Assembly: GCA_900169235.1 (NCBI GenBank)
Contig: FWCC01000063.1
Location: 1 to 64,000, forward strand
Length of the DNA stretch: 64,000 bases
Direction: 5' to 3'
Source of the DNA: Zarea fungicola
Lineage: Eukaryota; Ascomycota; Sordariomycetes; Hypocreales; Cordycipitaceae
Of the stretch, positions 19,698 to 35,325 are shown in pieces. The notes under the pieces were generated by a model. The model had not been told where the DNA came from and made no database searches. It saw nothing but the letters and a program-made list of their open reading frames with translations. Position numbers and translations under genes: made by a program. The first letter of the stretch is position 1. Each line of letters opens with the position of its first letter.

Positions 19698-22128
19698 ATG
19701 GAGTCCATATCGCGAATATCAAGCCTCATGGAGGCCGGTAGGTTGAAATCTATAAATCTCCCGCCTCGCCACTGCTAATGCTGGCTACAGCGAGGGAGCT
19801 CACCTTGGATGCTGCCCAAGCCACCCGTGGCAGCCGCACGAGCTCCAGACTTCTCGACCGAAACCAGATGCGAAAGCTGCTCGACAGCCGGAATGATCGA
19901 GATGTACTTGACGGTTTACGTCGCGTCATTGCTGTACGTCAGGCCTGACTCTTTTCTGCGGATCAAGCGTGCTGACAGAGCCCCAGATGATGTATCGAAA
20001 TCAAAAGACACACCCCTTCTTCTCCTCGGTCGTCAAGAACGTCGCATCGCCCAATATCGAAATCAAGAAGCTAGTATATATCTACCTTATCCACCACGCC
20101 GAACAGGAACCCGACCTTGCGCTCCTCTCCATCAACACCATCCAAAAGTCCCTCTCCGACGCCAACCCGCTGGTCCGTGCCATGGCCCTCAAGACCATGT
20201 CCGGCATCCGTGTCCCCGTAATCAGCCAAATTGTCTCGCTGGCCATCAAAAAGGGTGTCGCCGACATGAGTCCCGTCGTACGCAAGGCCGCTGCTCTTGC
20301 CATCCCCAAGTGCCACCGCCTCGACCCGAGCCAGGCGCCGCAGCTCATTGAGTACCTCTCGACTTTGATTGGGGATAAACAGTACTTTGTGGCCGGCGCG
20401 GCTGTTGTTGCCTTCCTGGAGGTGTGCCCTGAAAGAATCGACCTCATTCACAAACACTATCGTGGCCTGGTCCGCAAGATTGTTGACATGGATGAGTGGA
20501 GCCAGCTTGGCATGCTGCGCCTGATGAGTGTCTATGCTAGAAAATGTTTCCCACGGCCAAAAGCTGGGGCTGCGAAACAAAAAATGAAGGATGCTGCCTC
20601 GGCGGAGGACTTTTACAGCGAATCAAAGGCCGAAGAAGCTGATGGTAGTCTCACAATCGACCCTGATCTGCGGCTATTCCTAAATGCCGTCCGTCCGCTG
20701 CTGCAGAGCCGCAACGCTGGCGTAGTGGTTGCTGTTACGAGATGCTACATCGAAATCGGCACATCTGAATACGTCAAGCTAGCCGTTGGGCCTCTAGTCG
20801 CATTGATGCGTGGACCCCAGGACATCCAGCAGCTGGCCTTGTATAATATTATCGCAGTATGCCTGCTGCGGCCTAGTGATTTTGTCAAATATGCCACCCA
20901 CTTCTTGGTTCGAGCAACCGACTCGGCGCCAGTGTGGGAGCTCAAGCTGGAGGCTTTGACGCTCATTTTCCCACACAGCTCCCCGCATATCAAGAGCCTT
21001 ATACTGAAAGAACTGGAGCACTTTTCCCAAGGCACAAACAAGGCACTTGTACAAGAAGCCGTGCGCGCCATTGGCCGCTGTGCGCAATCTGATGCAACTA
21101 CTTCCCCACGCTGCCTGAAGCTTTTATTGAGCCAGATTACAAGTCTCGACGGCACACTTGCTGCCGAGTCTCTGACCGTCATTCGACACTTGATTCAGCA
21201 AGACCCGAGTGGACATGTTGGCACCGTTGTGCGCCTAGCCAAGAATTTGGACTCCGCCACAGACCCTCAAGCCAGAGCAACCATTATCTGGCTGGTTGGT
21301 GAGTTCTCAGGCCTGGATGGCCAAGACAACATTGCTCCGGATGTGCTGCGCATTCTTCTCAAGGAATTTGGTAACGAGTCGGAAGCTGCAAAGAGACAAA
21401 TTGTCCTCCTCGGCGCCAAGGTGTACCTGCATCACATTAACCGCAGAACCGATGCCGAAAAAGCTAGAGCTGCCGAGGACGATCCGCCACAAGTACTTGA
21501 AGCACACCCCATTGAGCGCCTGTGGGACTACTTGATGCTGCTTGTGCGCTATGATACTTCGTATGACCTACGAGACCGCGCGAGAATGTATAGGGCGCTT
21601 CTTGCGGTGCCACAGCTTGCCACATTAATGCTCCTGGCACCAAAGCCGGCACCGCAGGCACCGAGCCCGTCTGAATCTCGAAAGGGATTCCCGTTGGGCT
21701 CGGCTACTCTTGTCCTCGAAGGTGGTGGCGGCATGCACGGGTTAAGCGGCTACGAAGTTCTTCCTGACTGGGTCGTACCAGGCCGGGAGCCGGATCCGAG
21801 ACTGCGCGAGCAGGACGATGGCGCATATGCGCAATATGACAACAATAAGAGCCCTGTGCCTGCCAGCCGCGCACTGGATGAGGCGGTGCGGGCGGCACCG
21901 AGTAAGTCAAACGGTATTGCGGAAGGGACGGGCACCAAAACGTTGGATGACTGGCTTGCCGAGGGTGATGATGAGGAGGAGGAGGAGGACGAGAGCGGCG
22001 AGACAGAGGAAGAAACAGAGGAAGAGACGGATGAGGAGGAAGAAGAATCAGAGGAAGAAGAAGGTGACGAGGAAGGGGAAGAGGAGAGCGACGATGATGG
22101 CGAGGAAGATAATTTGGTTAAAGCATAG
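19698..22128 (+). CDS. apl6: AP-3 adaptor complex beta subunit
   Basis: Exons 19698-19737, 19791-19933 and 19987-22128 give 774 aa. Exons 1-2 restore the family N-terminus MESISRISSLMEAARELTLDAA ... RNDRDVLDGLRRVIA, which joins MMYRNQKTHPFFSSVVKNVASPNIEIKKLVYIYL, the adaptin HEAT-repeat start. Alpha-solenoid repeats run to about residue 580 (NPLVRAMALKTMSGIRV, VRKAAALAIPKC, DKQYFVAGAAVVAFLEVCP). They are followed by a short linker and a ~55-residue Glu/Asp-rich tail ending EEDNLVKA. The lack of a C-terminal ear and the acidic hinge are usual for fungal Apl6. AP-3 carries cargo such as alkaline phosphatase and Vam3 from Golgi/endosome directly to the vacuole. The 5' intron positions are supported by frame and by family continuity across both joins. 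Confidence 0.94.
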
Positions 22129-22546
22129 AGTATGTATATATTTAGACAAAACTGACTTTAAGAAGCAATGCAACATCCACGTACGAGATTGAGCCTTGTC
22201 AAGTTGCATGTTTACTTGCCACGCAGTCGCAACAATGGGACAGAAAGAGAAACGATTATAAGAAAAATAAATTGATATAATATGCAACCGTCTATGAAAC
22301 CTGTAAATGGCCAAAAATAACAATGCTCGATACTAGCCAGGTGTACATTCCGTTGCTGATTGCGTCAGCTACGTGTGAGTTGCCTGGTTCAAAGGTATCC
22401 CATTGGCCCTGTCTAAATTTTGGCAGATTGCCGTCCTCCAGTAAAAATAAGAATTGAGGTGGGGGAAGTATATATACAGGAAGAAAAATGTCTAGCTGGC
22501 TACTAAACTCTCTCTCACTACTCTGCCGGCCCAGCAAGAAATACGC
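22129..22546. other. Intergenic, convergent 3' flanks
   Basis: Lies between the AP-3 beta stop and the RTA1-like stop on the other strand. AT-rich, no gene seen. Confidence 0.65.
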
Positions 22547-23786
22547 TTAGATCTGCTCCTTGCTGGCATTTCCATGAGGGGACGCAGAAGCATCGCGCTT
22601 AGTCTCGTCAGACTCGTTGCCACCCGCGGACGCGGCGTCACGCTTGGCGCTCTCCTTTTCGGCAGCGCGCTGCTGCTTGAGAGCGACGAGGTTGCCGCGC
22701 ATCTGGGGGAAGAAGATGCCCGGGTGGAAGATGGTGAGGAGGGCAGAGCCGATGAGAACGAGGGTAGGGTCGAGGATGAGGAAGCTGATTTGGTCCTGCA
22801 TGATGTGGTTGCCCCAACCACCGGCCATTTCAGCAATACTATTAAAAAAAAGGCTTGTCAGTACATGTGATTGTGTACCTTTTTTCCCACACAAAAAGCC
22901 TCTCTAGAATGAGAGGGGGGAACAAGAGGCAAGGGACATGAAACGTACCGGTAAATGCATCGAATGAAAATGGCAATGTACGCGCTGCAAATGGCTCGGA
23001 TAAAGATGCGAAAGTCGCGGGTCTGCCACACACGCAGACCATCGGAGCCCTGCGCCTCGGGTTTGCGCATCCACCGGGCCACGCGGACGATGTAATCGGT
23101 ACCCATGATGCCAAAGATGGCGAGCACAGCGACCTGCAGGGCGACGCCGGCAATGATGGCCTGGTTGCCGGACTTTTGCAGCTTGGGCTTGTTGTGGCCG
23201 GCGGCAGCGGCGATGCCACCACCAATGGCCTGGACGATGAGGCAAGAGACGTCGGCGGGAAGGAAGATGCGCGGGTACCAGACAGCGGGGATGCGAGAAA
23301 TGTTCGGGTTGAGTGCGAGGGCGACGTGCTTGAGGGTGAGGTATATGGAGACGCAGATGAAGGTCGGGCCAAGGATGATGGCGCAAATTTGGAGCTGAAA
23401 GGCGCCGTTGTTCCACGGGTTGGAGGACATGAGGATGCGACCAACGTAGCCTGTAGCACAACATTATGAGTGTTAGTGAGAATGACCTTCTTTCGTGCAT
23501 GTATGTATACATGCAAATGCAGGCGTGCCATGTAGTCATTTCATTCTCTCGTACCGGCAGTTTCTAATACCAGACCACAGGTGAGAGCCGCGGTATATGT
23601 CCAGGTGCGCTTCTTGATTCCGAGATAGACTGTCCCAATGAGACACAGACCAAACATGACGGTGAAAAAGTATCCGGAACCGGCGTTAGGGTAGTAGCCC
23701 AGCACGGTCGCCCTGACTGGGCATGCTTCGGTGACCTCGAGGCAGTTCTTGTAAGGGTCCTTCATGACGGTGTGATTGGCGGCCAT
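22547..23786 (-). CDS. RTA1-family seven-helix membrane protein (lipid-translocating exporter family)
   Basis: Exons on the minus strand: 23555-23786, 22949-23450 and 22547-22838, giving 341 aa. The two introns (23451-23554, 22839-22948) have GTACG donors and CTACAG and AATAG acceptors, and both keep the frame. The protein has about seven hydrophobic helices. RTA1 landmarks are LGYYPNAGSGYFFTVMFGLC, LETAGYVGRI, NPWNNGAFQLQICAIILGPTFICVSIYLTLKH, FLPADVSCLIVQAIGGGIAA, DFRIFIRAICSAYIAIFIRCIYRIAEM and LDPTLVLIGSALLTIFHPG. The C-terminal ~50 residues are charged and cytosolic. Yeast relatives Rta1, Rsb1 and Rtm1 are linked to 7-aminocholesterol resistance and sphingoid-base release. The substrate here is unknown; plasma membrane location is inferred. 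Confidence 0.9.
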
Positions 23787-26117
23787 GGCGGCGAATGAGG
23801 CCTTACAGGCCGTTGGTTTGTTTGAGAATGTGTCTTGATAACTTTTGGGTAGTTTATATCGGTTTCCGGGAGTGCCGGATGGCCTTAGTTACCAATCTGG
23901 TAAAGTTGTCGAGTAGTAGGCGTGTCGGGTTTGAAGTAAATTCCTACGACAGGTATCTGGATGTTGAATAGAGAGTCAAACCGTAAGTCGTCCCCCGAAA
24001 TTTATCGAAAACTATTAAAAAGAGCGCGGACAAAGAGGCAACAGGAAAAAAGAACACCAATAGCAAAAACAAAAACAGGCTCTGTTGTAGTATTTGAATA
24101 GTCACTACCAGGGCCCTTCAAACTCCGATAGGCGTAGGGTGGTGGAACGAACTGGTAGCTTATCCACCCCTGTCAGCGACTACCAACACAGTAATGACAT
24201 GTGTGAATACGTGTGATTGTGGGTAGCGGGCCATGAGCCAAGCCATTCATTGTTAAATCTGCTCCAGTAACAGCAAAGAGGGCTGTATTGGCCCATAAGG
24301 CGCCAACCATTAGGGGATTTTTGGGAGGGGCCGCACACGGGCGTTGCTAAATTCAGACTCTGCCCGCCGCAAATTGTGGATTTGAGGCGGGTGGCAGGCT
24401 GGCAGCCATCCGTAACCCGTATTTCCAATTCATATTAGTACGGCCGAGTCGTTGGTGCCGTGCTGAAAGAAAAGGCTGCCGGCGCCCTGTTTCGGATATA
24501 ATTCTTCGTTCGTGTAACTAGCTAATCAAGTCAGACCCTTCTAGAGCTAGGATAGAACATCTCTGCCAGTAGTCTAGATGCACCGCCAAAAGTGACGCGA
24601 CGCTCTCCAAAGTTTTCTTCTTAAAAAAATAATAATTACAAATTCGTCGGAAATGTGTCACTCCGAGCACTAATCAACGACTTCATTTGCGGACAAATTC
24701 ATCTGGCCGCGCCTAGGCCCAAAAAACGTGGGACATTTTGGGGCAGCCCACAGCCTGCCTGGGAAGGGTGAGAAGCCCCGAAACTCCGCTAGCGCTGTCA
24801 GTGACACTCGCTGAAGGTGCTATTTGCTCGGGGCCATGATTACACGGAATACCGATACGCGTATTCAACTGGCTTCGTACGGCTGTTATTGAGCGACCGA
24901 ACGTGGGAGGTAGTTGGAGTAGGCCAGGCGCAAAAGGGTACTGTAATTAATTGGGCTGCGACAGGGTACAATGTACATCGATCGCAGGACATGGATGCAG
25001 AATCGAATAAGCATAATTCAGCTTATAGTGATGCCTTTCTGAATGGCTCCATCCCAACGTGGCTTCCGTTGCCTTTAAATAACCAGTGTCCAGCTTTCTG
25101 TGCTATGAACCAGCCTGAGCCGCAGTCGGTGCTTACCAAACTATGAGTTATTCATTTGGGGCTAATGAAGGGGAAAAACAGTCCAAAATTGGAATGAAAA
25201 CGGCCACCCGGACCATTTCGATTTTATCCGATTGTAATGACGCCAGCTTTGTCCTCCGTGTTGTGATGGCATGACGGCTGTTGGCTAGTGCTCCTGATTA
25301 TGTACTTGGTGCCACTGACAACAAAGCACGTGCACTGTCTTTACATGGCGCCGGAAAAAAAAATTGTCTAGAACAGTAACTTACCAATAAAAAGGTTGAA
25401 TAAATCTATCAAAATATCAAAATATTAATGCTGGATCCCGATCGTTTCATGTTTTACTTGCCTTTACTGCCAGGTGGGATAATATTGATCCGGGAAAATA
25501 CAGCTAACGGCTTTATTAAATATTAGCTGCCTCAAGCTGGCAGTCTACCATAAACAGCCTCACCCGCCAACGCCTGACCTTGCTCGCCGACGAGACACTT
25601 TGCCATGGCGCAAGAGGCCAATTCCATTCCATCTAATTCTGCCCATCCATTGCCGTCTTAATGGACGACAATTCTAGCCGACTTAGCCGCAAACTTTCTG
25701 GCGTGGTTGGATCCGGGGTAGAGAGTAATCTGTTGAATTGCTAGCGAAGCTGTACCTGGGGCAAACTATTCATCTCAGATACACCAAGAAGCATCATCTT
25801 CTGTGATTTATGTCACAGGCTTGAATTTCTGCATTCATGGAGAATGTTGCAATAGTGGTCGCCAATCTCCCAAGGTCCTCGGCTCATGCCGAGTCGGCGC
25901 GTTTGGCCCGCCCTGGCTGGTTTCTCCAACCCAGAACCCCCACTAATGTCAAAAATTAAAAATTCCAAACTGCAACCACCGTATATCCCATTTCGACACT
26001 GGACGGCAAACACTCTTCTCCAGAACATCACACATCACGTCTCTAGATTAATTCGAATCTGTAGTTTACACATACATCACTTCTATACACTTTGCCTTTT
26101 TAAACAAAATTATCATA
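23787..26117. other. 2.3-kb gene-poor region
   Basis: Promoter of the RTA1-like gene on the left and leader of the EIF1AD-like gene on the right. The middle (24000-25800) carries only short frames; the longest, 109 codons at 24817-25146 plus, has no recognisable feature. I found no transposon ends or RNA genes by eye. Confidence 0.5.
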
Positions 26118-26642
26118 ATGGGCCGTCAAAACCGCGGCATTCAGGCCGCCGCCGATGAGACCCTCACCCCGCCCTCCGCCCTCACAGCCAGCCAATCCCT
26201 AGTGCGCGTCCTCAAACCTGAGGGCAACAATTTGTTCTCCTGCGAGTTCCCATCCAAAAAGACGGCGACGCTGGAGCTGGCGCAGAAGTTCCGCAACACC
26301 ATTTGGATCAAGCGCGGCGGTTATGCGCTGGCGGAGCGGTATGAAGCTGGTGCGACTGATACAAGAGCAGAAGGGGAGATTATCAACATTGTGAGGGGGG
26401 AGAAGGAATGGCGCAAGATGCCATATTGGTGAGTTTTCTTCCTCTTCTTCATTTTTCTCTCACTTTGCTTTCTTCTTCTTTACGGTACATGTGCATTCGA
26501 AAGGAAAGTGAGTCATTAGACATGCTAATGGGGGAGAATGCCCAGGCCAAAGGAATTCGCCAAGGCTGAATATAATCAAGACGACTCTGAAGAAGAATCC
26601 AACGTGGGGAAGATGCCGCCGAGTGACTCGGAAGAGGAATAG
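26118..26642 (+). CDS. eIF1A/S1-like domain protein, EIF1AD type
   Basis: Exons 26118-26428 and 26546-26642 give 135 aa. The OB-fold (S1-like, IF1-type) core runs from ~residue 22 to 90: LVRVLKPEGNNLFSCEFPSKK, the hallmark AQKFRNTIWIKRGGYALAE, then a GEIINIVRGEKEWRKMPYW strand. The acidic tail DDSEEESNVGK...DSEEE comes from exon 2, across a join that completes the Trp codon. This layout (short N-tail, IF1-type OB fold, acidic Ser/Glu tail, no eIF1A helical domain) matches eukaryotic EIF1AD rather than translation factor eIF1A itself. The human protein has been tied to nuclear and ribosome-related roles; the role in fungi is not settled. It converges on ALG3, with 191 bases between stop codons. 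Confidence 0.88.
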
Positions 26643-26833
26643 AAACCAAAATGCGTCCACCATAACATCAACCAAGATCAATTGTTACGACCTTTTATGA
26701 AAGACAACCAACTCTCCTTTACCAACCTTGAAAAATATACACAATTTTAATCCTTTGCTTTTTTACCTTATGAATCCTCTTCGTTTTTCACGTCTATTAT
26801 ACATGACCTGCGTGGGCTTTTTCTTTTGGAATC

Positions 26834-28363
26834 TCATTGCTTCTTCTTCGAAGCCGTTTTCTTCTGAACCGGAATGACACTATCCTTACCCGTTCCAAAA
26901 TACACAACCACCACAGTCGTGGCCATGGACGCAACTGCGATCGCTGACGAAGCGCTCGTGCTGGGAAAGACGTTCCACGCCCACTCCTGCAGCAGCCAGA
27001 GCACATACACCAGCGGCGTCAGCTGAGCCGGCAGCGCGCGCCAGAGCAGAAACGGAGTCGCCCAGGCTAGATATGCATAAAACTGATAATGCAGCGACCT
27101 TGCAAACAGCAACCCCACCAGATTCGCCGACAAGATGCTCGTCATGACGAAATCCGGCGTCACGCGCCTCGACACCCTCTGCTCCTCGTCCGGCGTGAGC
27201 GCCGGGCTCAGCCGTAGCCACGACGGTACCATGGCCGAGAGTGACTTGCCCGCGGGTCTCATCCAACGCGTCGTAATAAAGACCGCCAGCACGACGGCAT
27301 GCAGAGCCAGCAAGGTCATGGCAAATGGCCGGCTGAGAAATGTCGGCTCGCCCATCATGCGCCAGTTGACGGTCCACTCGAATTTGAATTGGCGCGAGAG
27401 CTCAAAGGCGCGCCCCATGTAGCCGTTGAAGTTGTGCGCGGCAAAGGGCAAGGCAATGACGACTTGCACCTGGGCCATGAGCCAAGCGAGAGAGAGGGCA
27501 CCGGAGAAGCCCCTGGCATGGAGGAGGACGGCGCCGACGGCGGGGAGGGCGAGAAGGAGGGACATTTTGATGCCGAGACCCCAGGTGTAGGCCAAGGCAC
27601 CAGCAGACCAGACGCGCCGCTGGAAGCAGTAGATGGCGAGCCAGAGGAAAAAGGCGGCGAAGCAATCGTTGAAGCAGCGGAGGACGAAGACGGAGTGGAG
27701 GCGCTTAGAGAGTATGAGGAGAGGAAAGATGTACGGAGGAACCTGGGGAAGAAAATGGTTAGCACGATACTACCAAAGATGACCAGTCAATTTTGCTTCC
27801 TCTTCTTCATCTTCTTTTCTAAAAGGCAAGAGAGAAAAGGGACGAATATACCTTGGCCTTCCAGTAACATAGCATCACCAGTCCGAGTGTCGCCATGTAC
27901 AGCACGGCAAACAGCTGCTGCGCCAGCATAATATTCTGCCCCTCACCAGTGAGGTAGTAAAGCCCTGTGTAGGTGTAGACATGCGCGGCCGGATACACAA
28001 GTGGTCCGGTTCCGCCTTTAATCTTTGTATAGTCGCGCTCCCCGTTTACGAATTGCGATATTTGTTCCATGTATGCGACCCAGTCGATCTCGGTATCTAG
28101 TGAAAAACAAGGTTACGTTAGTCGACGAAATCACTCGAACAACTAGCCACATGCCAGCCCCTTCCCAGCATCAATGACCTACATGGAACCTTCCAAATGA
28201 CAAGGCAAGTCAGGACTGCGTCTGCGAGCCACAGCGCCACGGGAATCAGCGGCGAGAGCGCATGACGACCGCAGGCGACGTCGAGGACAAACGTGAGCGC
28301 GCGGACATGCACTGGCGGCTGTGCCCCTTTAGCTGCCTGCACGCGCTGCCCCTTCCCCTCCAT
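26834..28363 (-). CDS. alg3: Dol-P-Man:Man5GlcNAc2-PP-Dol alpha-1,3-mannosyltransferase Alg3
   Basis: Minus-strand exons 28183-28363, 27852-28096 and 26834-27742 give 444 aa, normal for Alg3. The start is the first ATG of the frame (MEGKG). Joining exon 1 to exon 2 yields the family motif [17 protein letters not shown]. Next come [55 protein letters not shown] and [38 protein letters not shown], all classic ALG3 blocks, and about ten membrane helices. It adds the first Dol-P-Man-dependent mannose to the lipid-linked N-glycan precursor in the ER lumen. The C-terminus ([11 protein letters not shown]) is Lys-rich, as in ER-retained membrane proteins; KKKQ is not a strict KKxx match with Lys at -3 and -4 only. 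Confidence 0.95.
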
Positions 28364-28697
28364 TGTTATCGTACCGTCGTCCAACTAGGCTTTCGGGGTC
28401 GACCGTGCACTCAATTTTGATTTGCGATGGGGGACGGCTAGGTTGTTCGTATGAATTGATGAATGAGGGTGGGAATGAAGCTCGTTTGTAGTGGGGAGCT
28501 GGACTGGGGGGGTTGAGCTGTCTGAAAGGGGCGACAGAGCTACAGCGGGGCACGTCACAATTCAACATTCTTTACGGAGTACAGAACATTACGTATTAGA
28601 AGCTCAGTCGCTGCTCTTCATATCAACATATAAACTACTAGTCAAGTTTTAAATATAGAATCGGTCTGATTGGCGCGATTCCGAGATTCGACACCAA
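28364..28697. other. Short intergenic, ALG3 promoter
   Basis: The 334 bases between the ALG3 start and the D-amino-acid oxidase stop (both genes on the minus strand). No gene seen. Confidence 0.65.
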
Positions 28698-30259
28698 TTA
28701 CAGCTTCGAGCCAATAGTGCGCTCGTGATTAAACAGCTTCGGCTCCTTGGACAGATCCTCGCCCTTGGCCGCGCGAATCTCATTCACCAGCTCAACTACC
28801 CTCTCTGCGCATCCAAACGAGCCCTGATATCCCCATCCCGCATGCCCATAGTTGTGCACGACATCCACAATTGCCTTATCACTCCCTTCTGTCTCATCTC
28901 GTAGCTTCTCCCTCTCAATCCGGACGCCGCCTTTGCGATACGGCCGCAACCCAACCGCGTGCCGAATCACATCCAGCCCCGGGATGCCCTTGCCACCACC
29001 CAGCGCCGGGCTCAGCCGCAGCGCCCGCGCCATGATGCGCGCCGCAATGTTCGGGCACGGCTGCGACTCCCAGTTGCCAATGTCGTAGGTGCCGCCGATG
29101 ATGGTGCCGCCGCCCACTGCGCGCTGCATGACGTACAGCACCTCGTCCGTGCCGTCGTCCGCGCTCGACGTGACCAGCATCGACGGGCCGTCATTGCGCA
29201 CGAGCACAATCTGGCCGCGCGCCGGCGCCATGGCCGTGTCCCTGACGCCGCCGAGCTTCAGCGACCCCAGCCCCGTGGCGTTGACGATGATGTCGGCCGG
29301 GCGGCCGGTGTGCGAGAGGTGCCGCGCCTCGGCCAGATCGGCCAGGACACCGCGCCGAAAGACGACGCCGTTGCGCACGCACTGGCCCACGAGCCAGCCG
29401 AGGTACATGGGCACGTTGAGGCACACGCTCGTGAAGCTGCATCCGCTGTCTTGGCCGGGGGGCAGCTCGCTGGCCGTCAGCTCCCGGTAGTCGGGCATCA
29501 TCTGCTTGTACCACGGGTTGCGGTCAAACAGGGGGTCCATCGGCATCGTGGCCGTGTCAGGATCGAGATCCTTGTGCTTTCGATAGACGCGGGTATCTGC
29601 AACAAGTACGAGACGGGGCAGAAGAGTGTTTGTCAGTTTGAGATGCTAAAGACGGCAGGGGCTGGCTGCATCGCCACATGGCGACAATAGAAGACCACAG
29701 CAGAAAAAAAAGCCGTTGGTGTTTTAAAAACGGTTGCGCTCGTGAGGCCTTAATGCAACAAGCAAACAAAAGAGCAAACAAAATGCAAAATGTTGTGCGA
29801 GGGAGAGGGGGTGGTTTGATGGACTCACTCTTGAAATGAATACCGGCTTCTGGAACATTTTTGCAGATCCATTCAAACTCGGGCCACGTGCGACGCTCCC
29901 ATCTACTCTCGGCGTCCACATTCATGCTGTGAATACAAACGGTTTAGCTGATGAAACAATTGATACCGCCTTTGCGCAGGGTAAGACATGGTACAAAGAA
30001 GGACTCACGGCAGGACGTTGGCACCCGCAAACGGTGACGCATATTCAATGTCGTAGTCCCCCGGCATATGCTTTGCCACGACGGTGACCGTGTTGCCTTT
30101 GCTCTTAGAGAGAAGATAGGCTGTAGTGATGCCAGAGACACCTCCGCTGAGATCATTTTGATGCTTGGTTAGCCATGAAACGGAGAGCGTCTGTCGGCGT
30201 GGGGCTTCAGTGTTTGCGTGTGTGCTGCCTTACCCGACAATGACGATTGCGTTGGTCAT
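28698..30259 (-). CDS. D-amino-acid oxidase, peroxisomal
   Basis: Minus-strand exons 30234-30259, 30009-30146, 29829-29926 and 28698-29596 give 386 aa. The small first exons restore the FAD-binding start MTNAIVIVGGGVSGITTAYLLS (GxGxxG at residues 9-14). Then come VVAKHMPGDYDIEYASPFAGAN, RWERRTWPEFEWI, the NATGLGSLKLGG block, GGTIIGGTY, the VGLRPYRKGGVRIE active-site segment with the substrate-carboxylate Arg, and VVHNYGHAGWGYQGSFGCAERV, the C-terminal flavin signature. The last three residues are SKL, a perfect peroxisomal targeting signal. The enzyme oxidises D-amino acids to 2-oxo acids, ammonia and peroxide. D-aspartate oxidase is a close alternative, since the substrate-pocket residues cannot be judged by eye. 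One intron (29597-29828) is unusually long for this window, 232 nt. Confidence 0.93.
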
Positions 30260-30843
30260 TGTGTTGAATTTATTGCAAATTTCTGGGTTATTCCAACTAG
30301 ATGCTAATGATGCTCATCAATAATGTTATGCTGAGAAGGAAAGCGTTATCTATCCGGAAGCCTGGACCGGCTCTTACAACAGCTGAACACTGGGGGGTGG
30401 GTTTTTGGGGAACCGCGGAATCGGTGTGTCGGAGCGCCGCGGGGAACCATGGCAAACTGGAACAGATCGGCAAACCTCCGTGTCCACATTCACGGCAACC
30501 GCCGTTCATTCAGCGACTAGGACCGGCTTGAGTCACCGATCGAATGTCTCTGGCAAGTGTACTAGTAATTTCTTAAAAAGAAAAAAAAGAAGAAAAAAAA
30601 AGGCAGACGTGTTGGCCAGTCTCCACCGCAGGTAACGAGGGATTAATCTGCAAATACAATGCTCACTCACTGAACAAGTCTCGTCATATTGAAAAGGGTA
30701 CTGACTACTCCGCCTGGATCTGACGAGATACAGCGAAACAGAATAAATTGAAAGAATATCGAAGCGGATGCAGAAAATCAACAACTCCGGAAAGAGCAGC
30801 CATGAAGGGTCTGTAGAAAAAGGAAAGAAAAGCACAATTCACC
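30260..30843. other. Intergenic, no gene seen
   Basis: Promoter of the D-amino-acid oxidase gene, then A-rich DNA (30570-30602) before the ABC-transporter relic. Nothing recognised. Confidence 0.6.

Positions 30844-35325
<4,482 letters not shown>

Noticed and set aside
24817..25146. 109-codon plus-strand frame
   Set aside because: Ordinary length for chance in 2.3 kb of non-coding DNA; no motif or codon pattern to support it.
26834..30259. ALG3 and D-amino-acid oxidase as an operon-like unit
   Set aside because: Same strand and close, but fungi rarely use operons, the functions are unrelated, and 334 bases separate them.
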